From assembly GCF_009720485.1 (NCBI RefSeq), contig NZ_CP045245.1, forward strand, positions 2,852,001 to 2,916,000: a stretch of DNA of 64,000 nucleotides, written 5' to 3'. The translations under genes and the position numbers were made by a program. Numbering within the stretch: the stretch's first letter is position 1; each line of letters starts with the position of its first letter. Of this stretch, positions 57,525 through 64,000 are shown one piece after another. The notes beneath the pieces were generated by a model. The model was not told the origin of the DNA. It did no database searches and was given only the letters and a program-made list of their open reading frames with translations. The DNA is from Cellulomonas sp. JZ18. Its GTDB lineage: Bacteria; Actinomycetota; Actinomycetes; Actinomycetales; Cellulomonadaceae.

Positions 57525-59762
57525 GTGCCCGATGCCCGGACCCCGTTCCCCGTCGTCAGCTTCCGCGGCTACGACCGCGAGGCCGTCGACCAGGCCGTCG
57601 CGTCGCTCGAGCAGGCGCTCGCCGAGGCCCGTGCGCGCGTCGAGGCGCTGGACGCCGAGAAGCTGCAGGTCGCGGGTGAGCTGTCCGAGGCGAAGCGCCA
57701 CCTGCGGGAGGCCGAGCGCCCGACGTACTCGGGGCTCGGGTCGCGGATCGAGCAGCTGCTGCGCTCGGCCGAGGAGCAGTCCTCCGACGTCGTCTCGCAG
57801 GCGAACGCGCAGGCCGCGGACGCCCTGGCGCGCGCGAAGCTCGCGGCCGGCCAGCTGCGCGCGCGGGCGGAGAACGAGGTGGCGGAGCTGCTCGCGACGG
57901 CGCGCCGCGAGGCCGAGGAGGTGCGCACGACCGCCGCCGCCGAGGCGGAGAGCGCCCTGCTCGCCGCACAGCGGCGCGCGGAGGAGCTGGTCGGGTCCGC
58001 CGAGCGCGAGGCCGCGCGCATCCAGAGCGCGATCACGACCGAGGAGAGCGAGCGCCGCACCTCGCTCGAGCGCGAGCTCGGCACGCTGCGGGCGCGCGTG
58101 GAGAACGAGGCGACGCAGCTGCGCGTCGCGACCGAGCGCACCGCGACCGAGCTGCGCAGCCGCACCGAGGCGGAGACCGCCGCGCTGCGGGAGGAGGCCG
58201 AGCGCTACGCGCAGGACCTGCGCCAGAGCGCCGACGAGGACACGACCGAGCTGCGCCAGCGCACCGAGGCGGAGGCGGCCCAGCTGCGCGGCGACGCGGA
58301 GCGGTACGCCGCACGCGTGCGGTCGGAGACGAGCGCCGAGGTCGCCGCGTGGCGCCAGCGCGCGGCGGAGGAGACGACGGCGCTGCGCGCGGCCGCCGCC
58401 GAGTACGCGGACGCGACGCGCGCGGCTGCGGACCGCGACGCGGCCGCGCTGCAGCAGCGTGTGACGGCCGAGGTCACGGCCCTGCGGACCGAGGCCGAGC
58501 AGTACGCCGCGTACGTGCGCGCCACCGCCGAGCGGGAGGCCGCGGAGCTGCGGGCGACCGCGTCCGACGAGGTCGCGCGGATGCGTGCGGAGGCCGAGGA
58601 CGCGGTCGCGACGCTGCGCACGGAGTCCGAGCAGTACGCCGCCCAGCTGCGCGCCCTGGCGGACCGGGAGACGAGCGAGCTGCGCGAGCGCACGCAGCAC
58701 GAGACCGCGCACCTGCGGGAGACGACCCAGCGCGAGACCGACGACCTGCGGGAGACGACCGAGCGCGAGGCCGCCGAGGTGCGTGCCGCGGCGGAGCGCG
58801 AGGCCCGCGAGCTGCGCGAGCGCACGCGGCTCGAGGTCGACCGGCTGCAGACGGAGTCGCGCCGCGCGATCGCGGAGGCCGTCGCGCACGCCCGTGCGCG
58901 CGCCGACGAGCTCGTGCGTGCGGCCGAGCAGCAGCTGGCCGACGCCGAGCTGGCCATCGCCTCGCAGCACGAGATCGCCGAGCGCCAGGACGCCGAGCGG
59001 CACGACGCCGCACGCGCCGAGACCGAGCGGCTCGTCGCGGACGCGGAGGCGCACGCGGCGGAGGCCGAGGAGCGCGTCGCCAAGGCGCTCGCCCACGCCG
59101 AGAAGGTGCGCACCGACGCCGAGCGGCAGGCGGCCGAGCTGCTGTCGCAGGCGCGCCGCAACGCGGACCGGGTCGTGGCCGAGGCCCGCGAGCACGCCGA
59201 GAAGCAGCTGTCGGACGCGCTCACCGAGGCCGAGCGCGAGCGCACGACCGCCGCGCGCCAGGTCGAGGACCTGCACCGCCAGCGCGAGTCGATCACGTCG
59301 TACCTCGACGAGCTGCGCAACCTGCTCGGCACGAACCCCGACCGTGCGGCGCTCGAGCAGGCCGGCCGGATCGAGGCGGCGTTCCGCAAGGAGCAGGAGC
59401 AGGAGCAGCAGTCGCGCGCCCAGGCGCAGGACGGGCAGGAGGCGCCGCAGGAGCGCCGCCCGGCGGCCGCGGCCCGGCCGGCACCGTCCCGTCCCGCCCG
59501 CCCCGCGCGGGCGTCGAAGGCACGGCCCGCCCCCGTCTCCGCAGCGGTTCCGGTGGTGCCCTCCCCCGCGGCCGCCGGTGCGGCGCGCGGCGGGTCCGAG
59601 GACGCGGAGAGCGCGTCGACGCCGTCCGCCGGCGCCGCCGACGCCGCCCCGGGTCCGGACGGCGGCGACGCCGGCACGGACGCCACGCGCACCGACGGGA
59701 CCGGCCGCGGGGCCGAGGCCGGGGACGCCCGGGCCGACCGTGACGACGCCGGCGCCCGCTGA
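57525..59762 (+). CDS. Large coiled-coil cytoskeletal protein, DivIVA/Scy/FilP-like
   Basis: This is a 745-residue protein. The N terminus FPVVSFRGYDREAVDQAVASLEQ resembles the membrane-binding start of DivIVA-domain proteins. Continuous alpha-helical coiled coil follows from ~25 to ~620. From residue 225 the coil shows near-perfect 33-residue (three hendecad) units beginning AERYAQDLRQS, AERYAARVRSE, AAEYADATRAA and AEQYAAYVRAT, then single 11-mers such as TQRETDDLRET. A conserved segment SITSYLDELRNLLGTNPD ends the coil. A disordered Ala/Pro/Arg then Asp-rich tail follows. Such proteins organise polar growth or septation in actinobacteria. GTG 57525 follows TGGAGGA. Confidence 0.85.
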   Translation: MPDARTPFPVVSFRGYDREAVDQAVASLEQALAEARARVEALDAEKLQVAGELSEAKRHLREAERPTYSGLGSRIEQLLRSAEEQSSDVVSQANAQAADALARAKLAAGQLRARAENEVAELLATARREAEEVRTTAAAEAESALLAAQRRAEELVGSAEREAARIQSAITTEESERRTSLERELGTLRARVENEATQLRVATERTATELRSRTEAETAALREEAERYAQDLRQSADEDTTELRQRTEAEAAQLRGDAERYAARVRSETSAEVAAWRQRAAEETTALRAAAAEYADATRAAADRDAAALQQRVTAEVTALRTEAEQYAAYVRATAEREAAELRATASDEVARMRAEAEDAVATLRTESEQYAAQLRALADRETSELRERTQHETAHLRETTQRETDDLRETTEREAAEVRAAAEREARELRERTRLEVDRLQTESRRAIAEAVAHARARADELVRAAEQQLADAELAIASQHEIAERQDAERHDAARAETERLVADAEAHAAEAEERVAKALAHAEKVRTDAERQAAELLSQARRNADRVVAEAREHAEKQLSDALTEAERERTTAARQVEDLHRQRESITSYLDELRNLLGTNPDRAALEQAGRIEAAFRKEQEQEQQSRAQAQDGQEAPQERRPAAAARPAPSRPARPARASKARPAPVSAAVPVVPSPAAAGAARGGSEDAESASTPSAGAADAAPGPDGGDAGTDATRTDGTGRGAEAGDARADRDDAGAR

Positions 59763-59771
59763 CGTCCGGCC

Positions 59772-60218
59772 GTGAGCGGGACGTCGCAGCCGCCCGCGGC
59801 GGACGGTGCGGCGAGCTGGCGCGAGCGGCGGCGCGAGGCGGCAGGTGCGCACGCCGAGGCGCTCGCGGCGCGGCAGCGCGCCGAGTCCGCGCGGGCGCGG
59901 GCGCTGATCGAGGAGTTCCTCGTGGCCGCGCGCGCCGGCGGTCCCGCGCCCGTGCCGCTGCACGTGCGCAGCTACGACGGGCGCGCGCGCTACCGCACGG
60001 GTCTGCAGGGCTGGTACCTGCGTCGCGACGAGACGGTCGGCGTCGGCACCGACGGCGCCTTCTACGTGCTGACGGCGCCCGCCAGCCTCTCGGCGCGGTT
60101 CCGCGGCGTGCGGCCGACGCCCCAGGACCCGCCGCTGGTGATCGGCGCGGGCGGCAAGGACGGGGAGTCGATCGACATGGCCGACGCGCTGCGCCGCGTG
60201 CTCGCGGGCGAGGCCTGA
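59772..60218 (+). CDS. Conserved actinobacterial small protein, unknown function
   Basis: This 148-residue protein starts nine bases after the coiled-coil gene at GTG 59772. A basic helical N-terminal half (ASWRERRREAAGAHAEAL, RALIEEFLVAARAGG) is followed by a compact domain with PLHVRSYDGRARYRTGLQGW, YLRRDETVGVGTDGAFYVLT and PPLVIGAGGKDGESID. There is no signal peptide or membrane helix. I recall similar proteins next to DivIVA-like genes but know no function. The tight spacing indicates co-transcription with the coiled-coil gene. Confidence 0.75.
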   Translation: MSGTSQPPAADGAASWRERRREAAGAHAEALAARQRAESARARALIEEFLVAARAGGPAPVPLHVRSYDGRARYRTGLQGWYLRRDETVGVGTDGAFYVLTAPASLSARFRGVRPTPQDPPLVIGAGGKDGESIDMADALRRVLAGEA

Positions 60219-60230
60219 GGGCCACGGCCC

Positions 60231-60296
60231 CGGTCGTCCAGCCCGGTCGTCCAGCCCGGTCGTTCAGCCCGGTCGGTTCAGCCCGGTCGTTCAGCC
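60231..60296. repeat. Five-copy 13-bp tandem repeat overlapping a gene end
   Basis: CGGTCGTYCAGCC is repeated from 60231, 60244, 60257, 60270 (one extra base) and 60284, with a partial sixth copy. On the minus strand each unit contains TGA; the copy at 60284-60296 supplies the stop codon of the alpha/beta hydrolase at 60291. It fills the whole 72-bp gap between the convergent genes. Confidence 0.8.
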
Positions 60297-61037
60297 CCGG
60301 TCGACGCGCTGCGCGAGCTCGGCCAGGGCGGCCGCGACCGACCCGGGGTCCTCGACCGCCGACAGGTGCCCGACGCGCGGCACCACGACGAGCTGGGCGT
60401 CCGCGACCCGCGCGAGCTCCTCGGCCGCGTCCACCCCGGTCACGGTGTCCTCGTCGCCGACGACCACCGTGACGGGACCGCGGTAGCGCCGCAGCACCTC
60501 CGTGCGGTCGACGCGTGCCGCCATGGCGCGCTGGCTCCAGGCCACGCGGGCCGGGGGCTGCGCGTCGATCCAGGCCGCCACGCGCTCGCCGACCTCCGGG
60601 CGCGCGGTCCGCGTCGTCTCCCCGAGCACGCTGCCGACCATGCCGCGCACGGCGTCGACGGTCCCGGAGCGCTCGACCTCGGCGGCGACGGCCAGCCGGC
60701 GCTCGCGCGCCTCGGGCGCGTCCGCGGTGGCCTTGGTGTCGACGAGCGCGAGGCCGGCGACGAGGTCCGGGTGCCGGTCGAGCAGCGCGAGGGCGACGTA
60801 GCCCCCCATCGACAGCCCGGCGACGACGGCGCGGCGCACGCCCGCCGCGGCGAGCTGGTCGGCGATGCGGTCGGCCGCGTCGTCGAGCGTCGGGCCCACC
60901 TCGGCGAGCCGGTCCGCGGACGTGGGGATCTCGGGCAGCAGCACGCGGCGCTCGCCGCCGAGCCGCGCCGCGACGTCGGTCCACATGCGGTGGTCGAGCG
61001 GGAATCCGTGCAGCAGGACGATCGGGGTGCCGGGCAT
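60291..61037 (-). CDS. Alpha/beta hydrolase
   Basis: This 248-residue serine hydrolase has the oxyanion segment IVLLHGFPLDHRMW, the nucleophile elbow GLSMGGYVAL, an Asp in VVVGDEDTVTG and the catalytic His in PRVGHLSAVEDP. It resembles the esterase/lactonase-type small hydrolases of the AB hydrolase 1 family; the substrate is not deducible. No signal peptide is present. ATG 61037 starts MPGTPIVLLHG. The gene ends inside a 13-bp tandem repeat. Confidence 0.9.
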   Translation of the reverse strand: MPGTPIVLLHGFPLDHRMWTDVAARLGGERRVLLPEIPTSADRLAEVGPTLDDAADRIADQLAAAGVRRAVVAGLSMGGYVALALLDRHPDLVAGLALVDTKATADAPEARERRLAVAAEVERSGTVDAVRGMVGSVLGETTRTARPEVGERVAAWIDAQPPARVAWSQRAMAARVDRTEVLRRYRGPVTVVVGDEDTVTGVDAAEELARVADAQLVVVPRVGHLSAVEDPGSVAAALAELAQRVDRG

Positions 61038-61075
61038 GGGCGCTCCTCGGGTCTCGGGGGCCGTCTGCCCCGACC

Positions 61076-61975
61076 CTAACGACGCGGTCGCGGCGCGACG
61101 CGACGGGCGAGCGCGGCCGCGCGCTCGAGCAGCTGTGCGACGCCGTCCTCGGCGTGCGAGGGGACGACCTCGTCGACGGCGGCGCGCACCTGCGGGTGCG
61201 CGTTCGCCACGGCGAAGGAGCGGCCGGCCCACGTGAGCATCGGCAGGTCGTTGGGCGCGTCGCCGACGGCCCACACGTCCGCCGGGTCGACGCCGCGGCC
61301 CGCGGCCCACCGGGCGAGGGTCGCGGCCTTCGTGACGCCCGGGGCGGCGACCTCCCCCAGCAGCGCGGCCCCGGCGCCCGTCACGGACGTCGACACGTGG
61401 GCGAGGTCGCCGACGGCCCTCTGCAGGTCCGCGACGAACCCGTCCGGCCCGCCGGGGTGCGCGGGGCCGCTCGTGCGGACCAGGAGCTTGAGCGTCACCG
61501 GGTCGGCGACGTCCTCGACGCGGGCGGCGACGGGGCTGCCGGGGGGCTGCTCGTGCGCGGACGCGAAGCCGTGCTCGGCGGCGAAGCCGCGCGCGCTCTC
61601 GGCGGCGAGGTGCACGTGCGCCCCCCAGACCGCCCGCAGCCGTGCGGCGACCGCCGCGACGCGCGCACGCTCCATGCCGTGCTCCTCGAGCACGCGCTGC
61701 GCGCCGACGTCGACGACCGACGCGCCGTTGGCGCAGATCGCGACGCCGTGGCCGGCGACGTGGGCGGCGAGCTCGGTGAGCCAGCGGTGCGGTCGCGCGG
61801 TGACGAAGACGACGACGACACCGGCCTCGTCGCACGCCGCCAGCGCGTCGACGGTGCGGGGCGTCACGGTGCCGTCCGGTGCGAGGAGCGTCCCGTCGAG
61901 GTCGCTCGCGACGATCGCGGGCGGCCGCGGCGACGCCGCCCGTCCCGCCGGCACGGCCGGGCCGCGCGACGTCAT
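61076..61975 (-). CDS. HAD-superfamily hydrolase, Cof-type (IIB)
   Basis: This 299-residue phosphatase-like protein has the nucleophile motif VASDLDGTLLAPDG, motif II in VVFVTARPHRW, the motif III Lys region (GVTKAATLARW) and motif IV VWAVGDAPNDLPML, so it should be active on small phosphorylated metabolites. The cap domain lies between motifs II and III, as in Cof/YbiV proteins. ATG 61975 overlaps the stop of the zinc-ribbon-like gene. The specific substrate is unknown. Confidence 0.92.
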   Translation of the reverse strand: MTSRGPAVPAGRAASPRPPAIVASDLDGTLLAPDGTVTPRTVDALAACDEAGVVVVFVTARPHRWLTELAAHVAGHGVAICANGASVVDVGAQRVLEEHGMERARVAAVAARLRAVWGAHVHLAAESARGFAAEHGFASAHEQPPGSPVAARVEDVADPVTLKLLVRTSGPAHPGGPDGFVADLQRAVGDLAHVSTSVTGAGAALLGEVAAPGVTKAATLARWAAGRGVDPADVWAVGDAPNDLPMLTWAGRSFAVANAHPQVRAAVDEVVPSHAEDGVAQLLERAAALARRVAPRPRR

Positions 61976-62274
61976 CGCCGCGTCGGCCCGCGACGTCCGC
62001 GCGCCTGCCAGCACGACGCGTGCCAGTGCCGGCGGTCCTCGAGCCCGTCCCGCCACGTGTCGGTGCGCCACGCGACGACGTGCGCCGTGCCGGGCGGGAC
62101 CACCTGGTCGCAGCCGGGGCAGCGGTACTCGCGGTCCGAGCCGCGCACGTGCTGCACGACCCACTCGCCGTCGGCTGCCGTCTCCGCCCGCCGACCGCCC
62201 GTGGCACGACCGACGTCGAGCGGGACGTGCTCGGCGCCGTAGGGGCGGCGGCTGGAGCGACGGCTGCGGGGCAC
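61972..62274 (-). CDS. Small zinc-ribbon-like protein
   Basis: This 100-residue basic protein has a metal-site pattern CPGCDQVVPPGTAHVVAW followed by HWHASCW. These two Cys, His and closing His/Cys could bind one zinc. Actinobacterial relatives are often annotated, without clear reason, as ATP/GTP-binding proteins; no Walker motif is present. GTG 62274 was chosen for GAGGA upstream, giving the start VPRSRRSS. The stop overlaps the HAD gene ATG (ATGA). The role is unknown. Confidence 0.82.
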   Translation of the reverse strand: MPRSRRSSRRPYGAEHVPLDVGRATGGRRAETAADGEWVVQHVRGSDREYRCPGCDQVVPPGTAHVVAWRTDTWRDGLEDRRHWHASCWQARGRRGPTRR

Positions 62275-62317
62275 GGGTCCATCCTCGCGCGTCGCGGCGG
62301 GCGGGACGCCCCGACGG

Positions 62318-62361
62318 CGACGGCCGGGCAGCGTGGCGCGTGCCACGCCGCCCGGCCGTCG
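62318..62361 (-). terminator. Strong terminator after the GH1 gene
   Basis: A 44-nt hairpin of 19 base pairs with one mismatch and a GCGT loop (CGACGGCCGGGC arm against GCCCGGCCGTCG) lies just past the GH1 stop at 62372. There is no U-run. It should separate GH1 transcription from the zinc-ribbon-like/HAD genes downstream. Confidence 0.7.
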
Positions 62362-62371
62362 GACCGGTGCG

Positions 62372-63823
62372 TCAGAGGGTCGCCGCGGACCCCGGGGTCG
62401 GGATGACGCCCGTGCGGACGAGCTCGCGGTACCAGCGGCCCGAGTCCTTCACGGTGCGCACCTGCGTGTCGTAGTCGACGTGCACGACGCCGAAGCGACG
62501 GTCGTAGCCGTACGCCCACTCGAAGTTGTCGAACAGGGACCAGACGAAGTAGCCGCGCACGTCCACGCCCTTGTCGCGGGCCTCGCCGACGGCGTCGATG
62601 TGGTCGTGCAGGTAGGCGACGCGGTCCGGGTCGTGCACGCGGCCGTCCTCGGAGACGGTGTCGTAGAACGCGGCGCCGTTCTCCGTCACGGCCAGCGGCA
62701 GCCCCGGGAAGCGCTCGTGCAGCTCGAGGAGCAGGTCGACGAGACCCTGCGGCTCGATGTTCCACCCCATCGCGGTGTGCGGGCCGGGCTGCGGCAGCCA
62801 CTCGACGCGGTCGGCGCCGACCCAGGCGCTGACCTCCGACGACCGGTGCCCGTCGGGCCCCGGCGAGCCGTCGCCCTTCGGCGGGGTGCCGCGCTTGACG
62901 CGGCCGGTCGAGTAGTAGTTGACGCCCAGCACCGTGAGGGGCTGGTGGATGATCTCGAGGTCGCCGTCCTGCACGAACGACCAGTCGCTGATCGACGCGG
63001 TGTCGGCGAAGACGCGCTCCGGGTAGGCGCCCTGGAGCATGGGGCCGACGAAGACCTCGTTGGCGATGGTGTCGATCTGCTGCTTGGCGTCGACGTCCTC
63101 GGGGTCGTCGGACGCGGCGCGCGTGACGTGCAGGTTGAGCGTGACGGAGACGGGCGTGTCCGCACCGAGCTCCTCGCGCAGGGCACGGACCGCCAGGCCG
63201 TGGGCGAGGTTGAGGTGGTGCACGGCCGCGAGCGCGGCGGCCGCGTCCTGCACGCCGGGCGCGTGCACGCCCGAGCCGTAGCCGAGGAACGACGAGCACC
63301 ACGGCTCGTTGAGCGTCGTCCACAGGTGGACCTTGTCGCCGAGGGCACGCGCGACGACGCGGGTGTACTCCTCGAACCGGTAGGCGGTCTCGCGGTTGGT
63401 CCAGCCGCCCGCGTCCTCGAGCGCCTGCGGCAGGTCCCAGTGGTAGAGCGTGACCACGGGCTTGATGCCGGCCGCGAGGAGGCGGTCGACGAGCTCGGTG
63501 TAGAACGCCAGACCCTCGGCGTTCGCCTCGCCGGAGGCGCCGGTCGGCTGGATGCGCGGCCAGGCGATGGAGAAGCGGTACGCCTGCAGGCCGAGGTCGG
63601 CCATGATCGCGACGTCCTGCTCGAGGCGGTGGTAGTGGTCGACGGCGACGTCGCCCGTGTCGCCGTTGAGGACCTTGCCGGGGGTGCGGGAGAACGTGTC
63701 CCAGATGGACGGGCCGCGCCCGCCCTCGTGCGCCGCGCCCTCGACCTGGTAGGAGGCGGTGGCGGAGCCCCAGAGGAAGTCCGCGGGGAACGGGCGGCCG
63801 GACGGCCGCGTGGTCTCGATCAT
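62372..63823 (-). CDS. GH1 beta-glucosidase
   Basis: This intracellular enzyme of 483 residues hydrolyses cellobiose and related beta-glucosides. Motifs: [19 protein letters not shown] at the N terminus, the acid/base Glu in [22 protein letters not shown], and the nucleophile Glu in [11 protein letters not shown]. The C terminus has [21 protein letters not shown] and [11 protein letters not shown]. There is no signal peptide. ATG 63823 was chosen as the family start. The CelR-like site about 90 bp upstream suggests cellobiose-responsive control, consistent with a cellulolytic actinobacterium. A strong hairpin follows the stop. Confidence 0.96.
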   Translation of the reverse strand: MIETTRPSGRPFPADFLWGSATASYQVEGAAHEGGRGPSIWDTFSRTPGKVLNGDTGDVAVDHYHRLEQDVAIMADLGLQAYRFSIAWPRIQPTGASGEANAEGLAFYTELVDRLLAAGIKPVVTLYHWDLPQALEDAGGWTNRETAYRFEEYTRVVARALGDKVHLWTTLNEPWCSSFLGYGSGVHAPGVQDAAAALAAVHHLNLAHGLAVRALREELGADTPVSVTLNLHVTRAASDDPEDVDAKQQIDTIANEVFVGPMLQGAYPERVFADTASISDWSFVQDGDLEIIHQPLTVLGVNYYSTGRVKRGTPPKGDGSPGPDGHRSSEVSAWVGADRVEWLPQPGPHTAMGWNIEPQGLVDLLLELHERFPGLPLAVTENGAAFYDTVSEDGRVHDPDRVAYLHDHIDAVGEARDKGVDVRGYFVWSLFDNFEWAYGYDRRFGVVHVDYDTQVRTVKDSGRWYRELVRTGVIPTPGSAATL

Positions 63824-63909
63824 GGGTGGCCCTTCGAGCTCGGTCCGGGCGTGGCCCGGTGCTGCGCAGCCTCGGTGCCGCGCGGGTCGAATCGATACGA
63901 TACACGTCG

Positions 63910-63923
63910 TGGGATCGCTCCCG
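63910..63923. promoter_or_regulatory. CelR-like operator upstream of GH1 beta-glucosidase
   Basis: TGGGATCGCTCCCG matches 12 of 14 positions of the TGGGAGCGCTCCCA operator described for the LacI-family repressor CelR in Thermobifida and Streptomyces. A possible -10 (TATCGT on the minus strand, 63903-63898) lies just downstream, so a bound repressor would block the promoter. The rest of the sequence to the window end shows nothing I can support. Confidence 0.65.
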
Positions 63924-64000
63924 CACCCCTCGGGCACACGGGTGCGGCAGCACTCCGGGACGAGGGTCCCACGCACCGGGGGCGCGGGCCCGCGGGGGAC

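Overview
The window comes from a very GC-rich actinobacterium, most likely a Cellulomonas or close relative in the Micrococcales. The evidence is the actinobacterial 16S/23S/5S operon, frequent GTG starts, type VII secretion genes, the GlgE trehalose-glycogen pathway, and a GH1 beta-glucosidase preceded by a CelR-like operator. No CRISPR array, transposase, phage gene or tRNA was seen.

Layout. (1) 1-1824, plus: the end of eccB and a complete mycosin gene (mycP), the edge of a type VII secretion locus. (2) 1813-16904, minus: a tightly overlapping operon, read from the right, that encodes a membrane Ser/Thr kinase, a ~2000-residue extracytoplasmic Ig/propeller-like protein, a MoxR ATPase, a DUF58 protein, a transglutaminase-fold membrane protein, an FHA protein, a PP2C-fold protein and a tail-anchored protein with seven (R/A)TV(V/L)R repeats. 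It looks like a phosphorylation writer/reader/substrate module beside the secretion genes. (3) 17082-20837, minus: cysteine desulfurase, mnmA, a MetE-like protein and a small membrane protein; the first two make tRNA 2-thiouridine. (4) 20974-27796: a phosphotransferase, etfBA, glgX and a flavin dehydrogenase. (5) 27801-46707: alpha-glucan metabolism. glgP diverges from glgE-treS-maltokinase, and glgB lies 8.5 kb further on. A sugar-uptake cassette sits between them: ROK repressor, solute-binding protein, two permeases, GH2 beta-mannosidase and a LacI-like protein without a DNA-binding domain. (6) 47016-53019, minus: the rrn operon with two well-formed promoters and a 16-bp terminator stem. (7) 53177-60218: a thioredoxin-like/TPR protein, a lipoprotein and membrane protein of unknown function, then a large hendecad coiled-coil protein (DivIVA/Scy/FilP type) and a small conserved protein. 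(8) 60291-63823, minus: alpha/beta hydrolase, HAD hydrolase, zinc-ribbon-like protein and a GH1 beta-glucosidase.

How the genes fit together. GlgE, TreS, maltokinase, GlgB, GlgP and GlgX form an almost complete cycle between trehalose, maltose-1-phosphate and branched alpha-glucan. The inserted cassette probably imports and cleaves beta-mannosides or related sugars.

Data quality. Thirteen genes are broken by fifteen apparent frameshifts. Every one is repaired by adding a single base, and every one lies at a run of four to six G or C. This is the signature of under-called homopolymers in the assembly, not of gene decay, so the affected genes are annotated at full length with the break position given.
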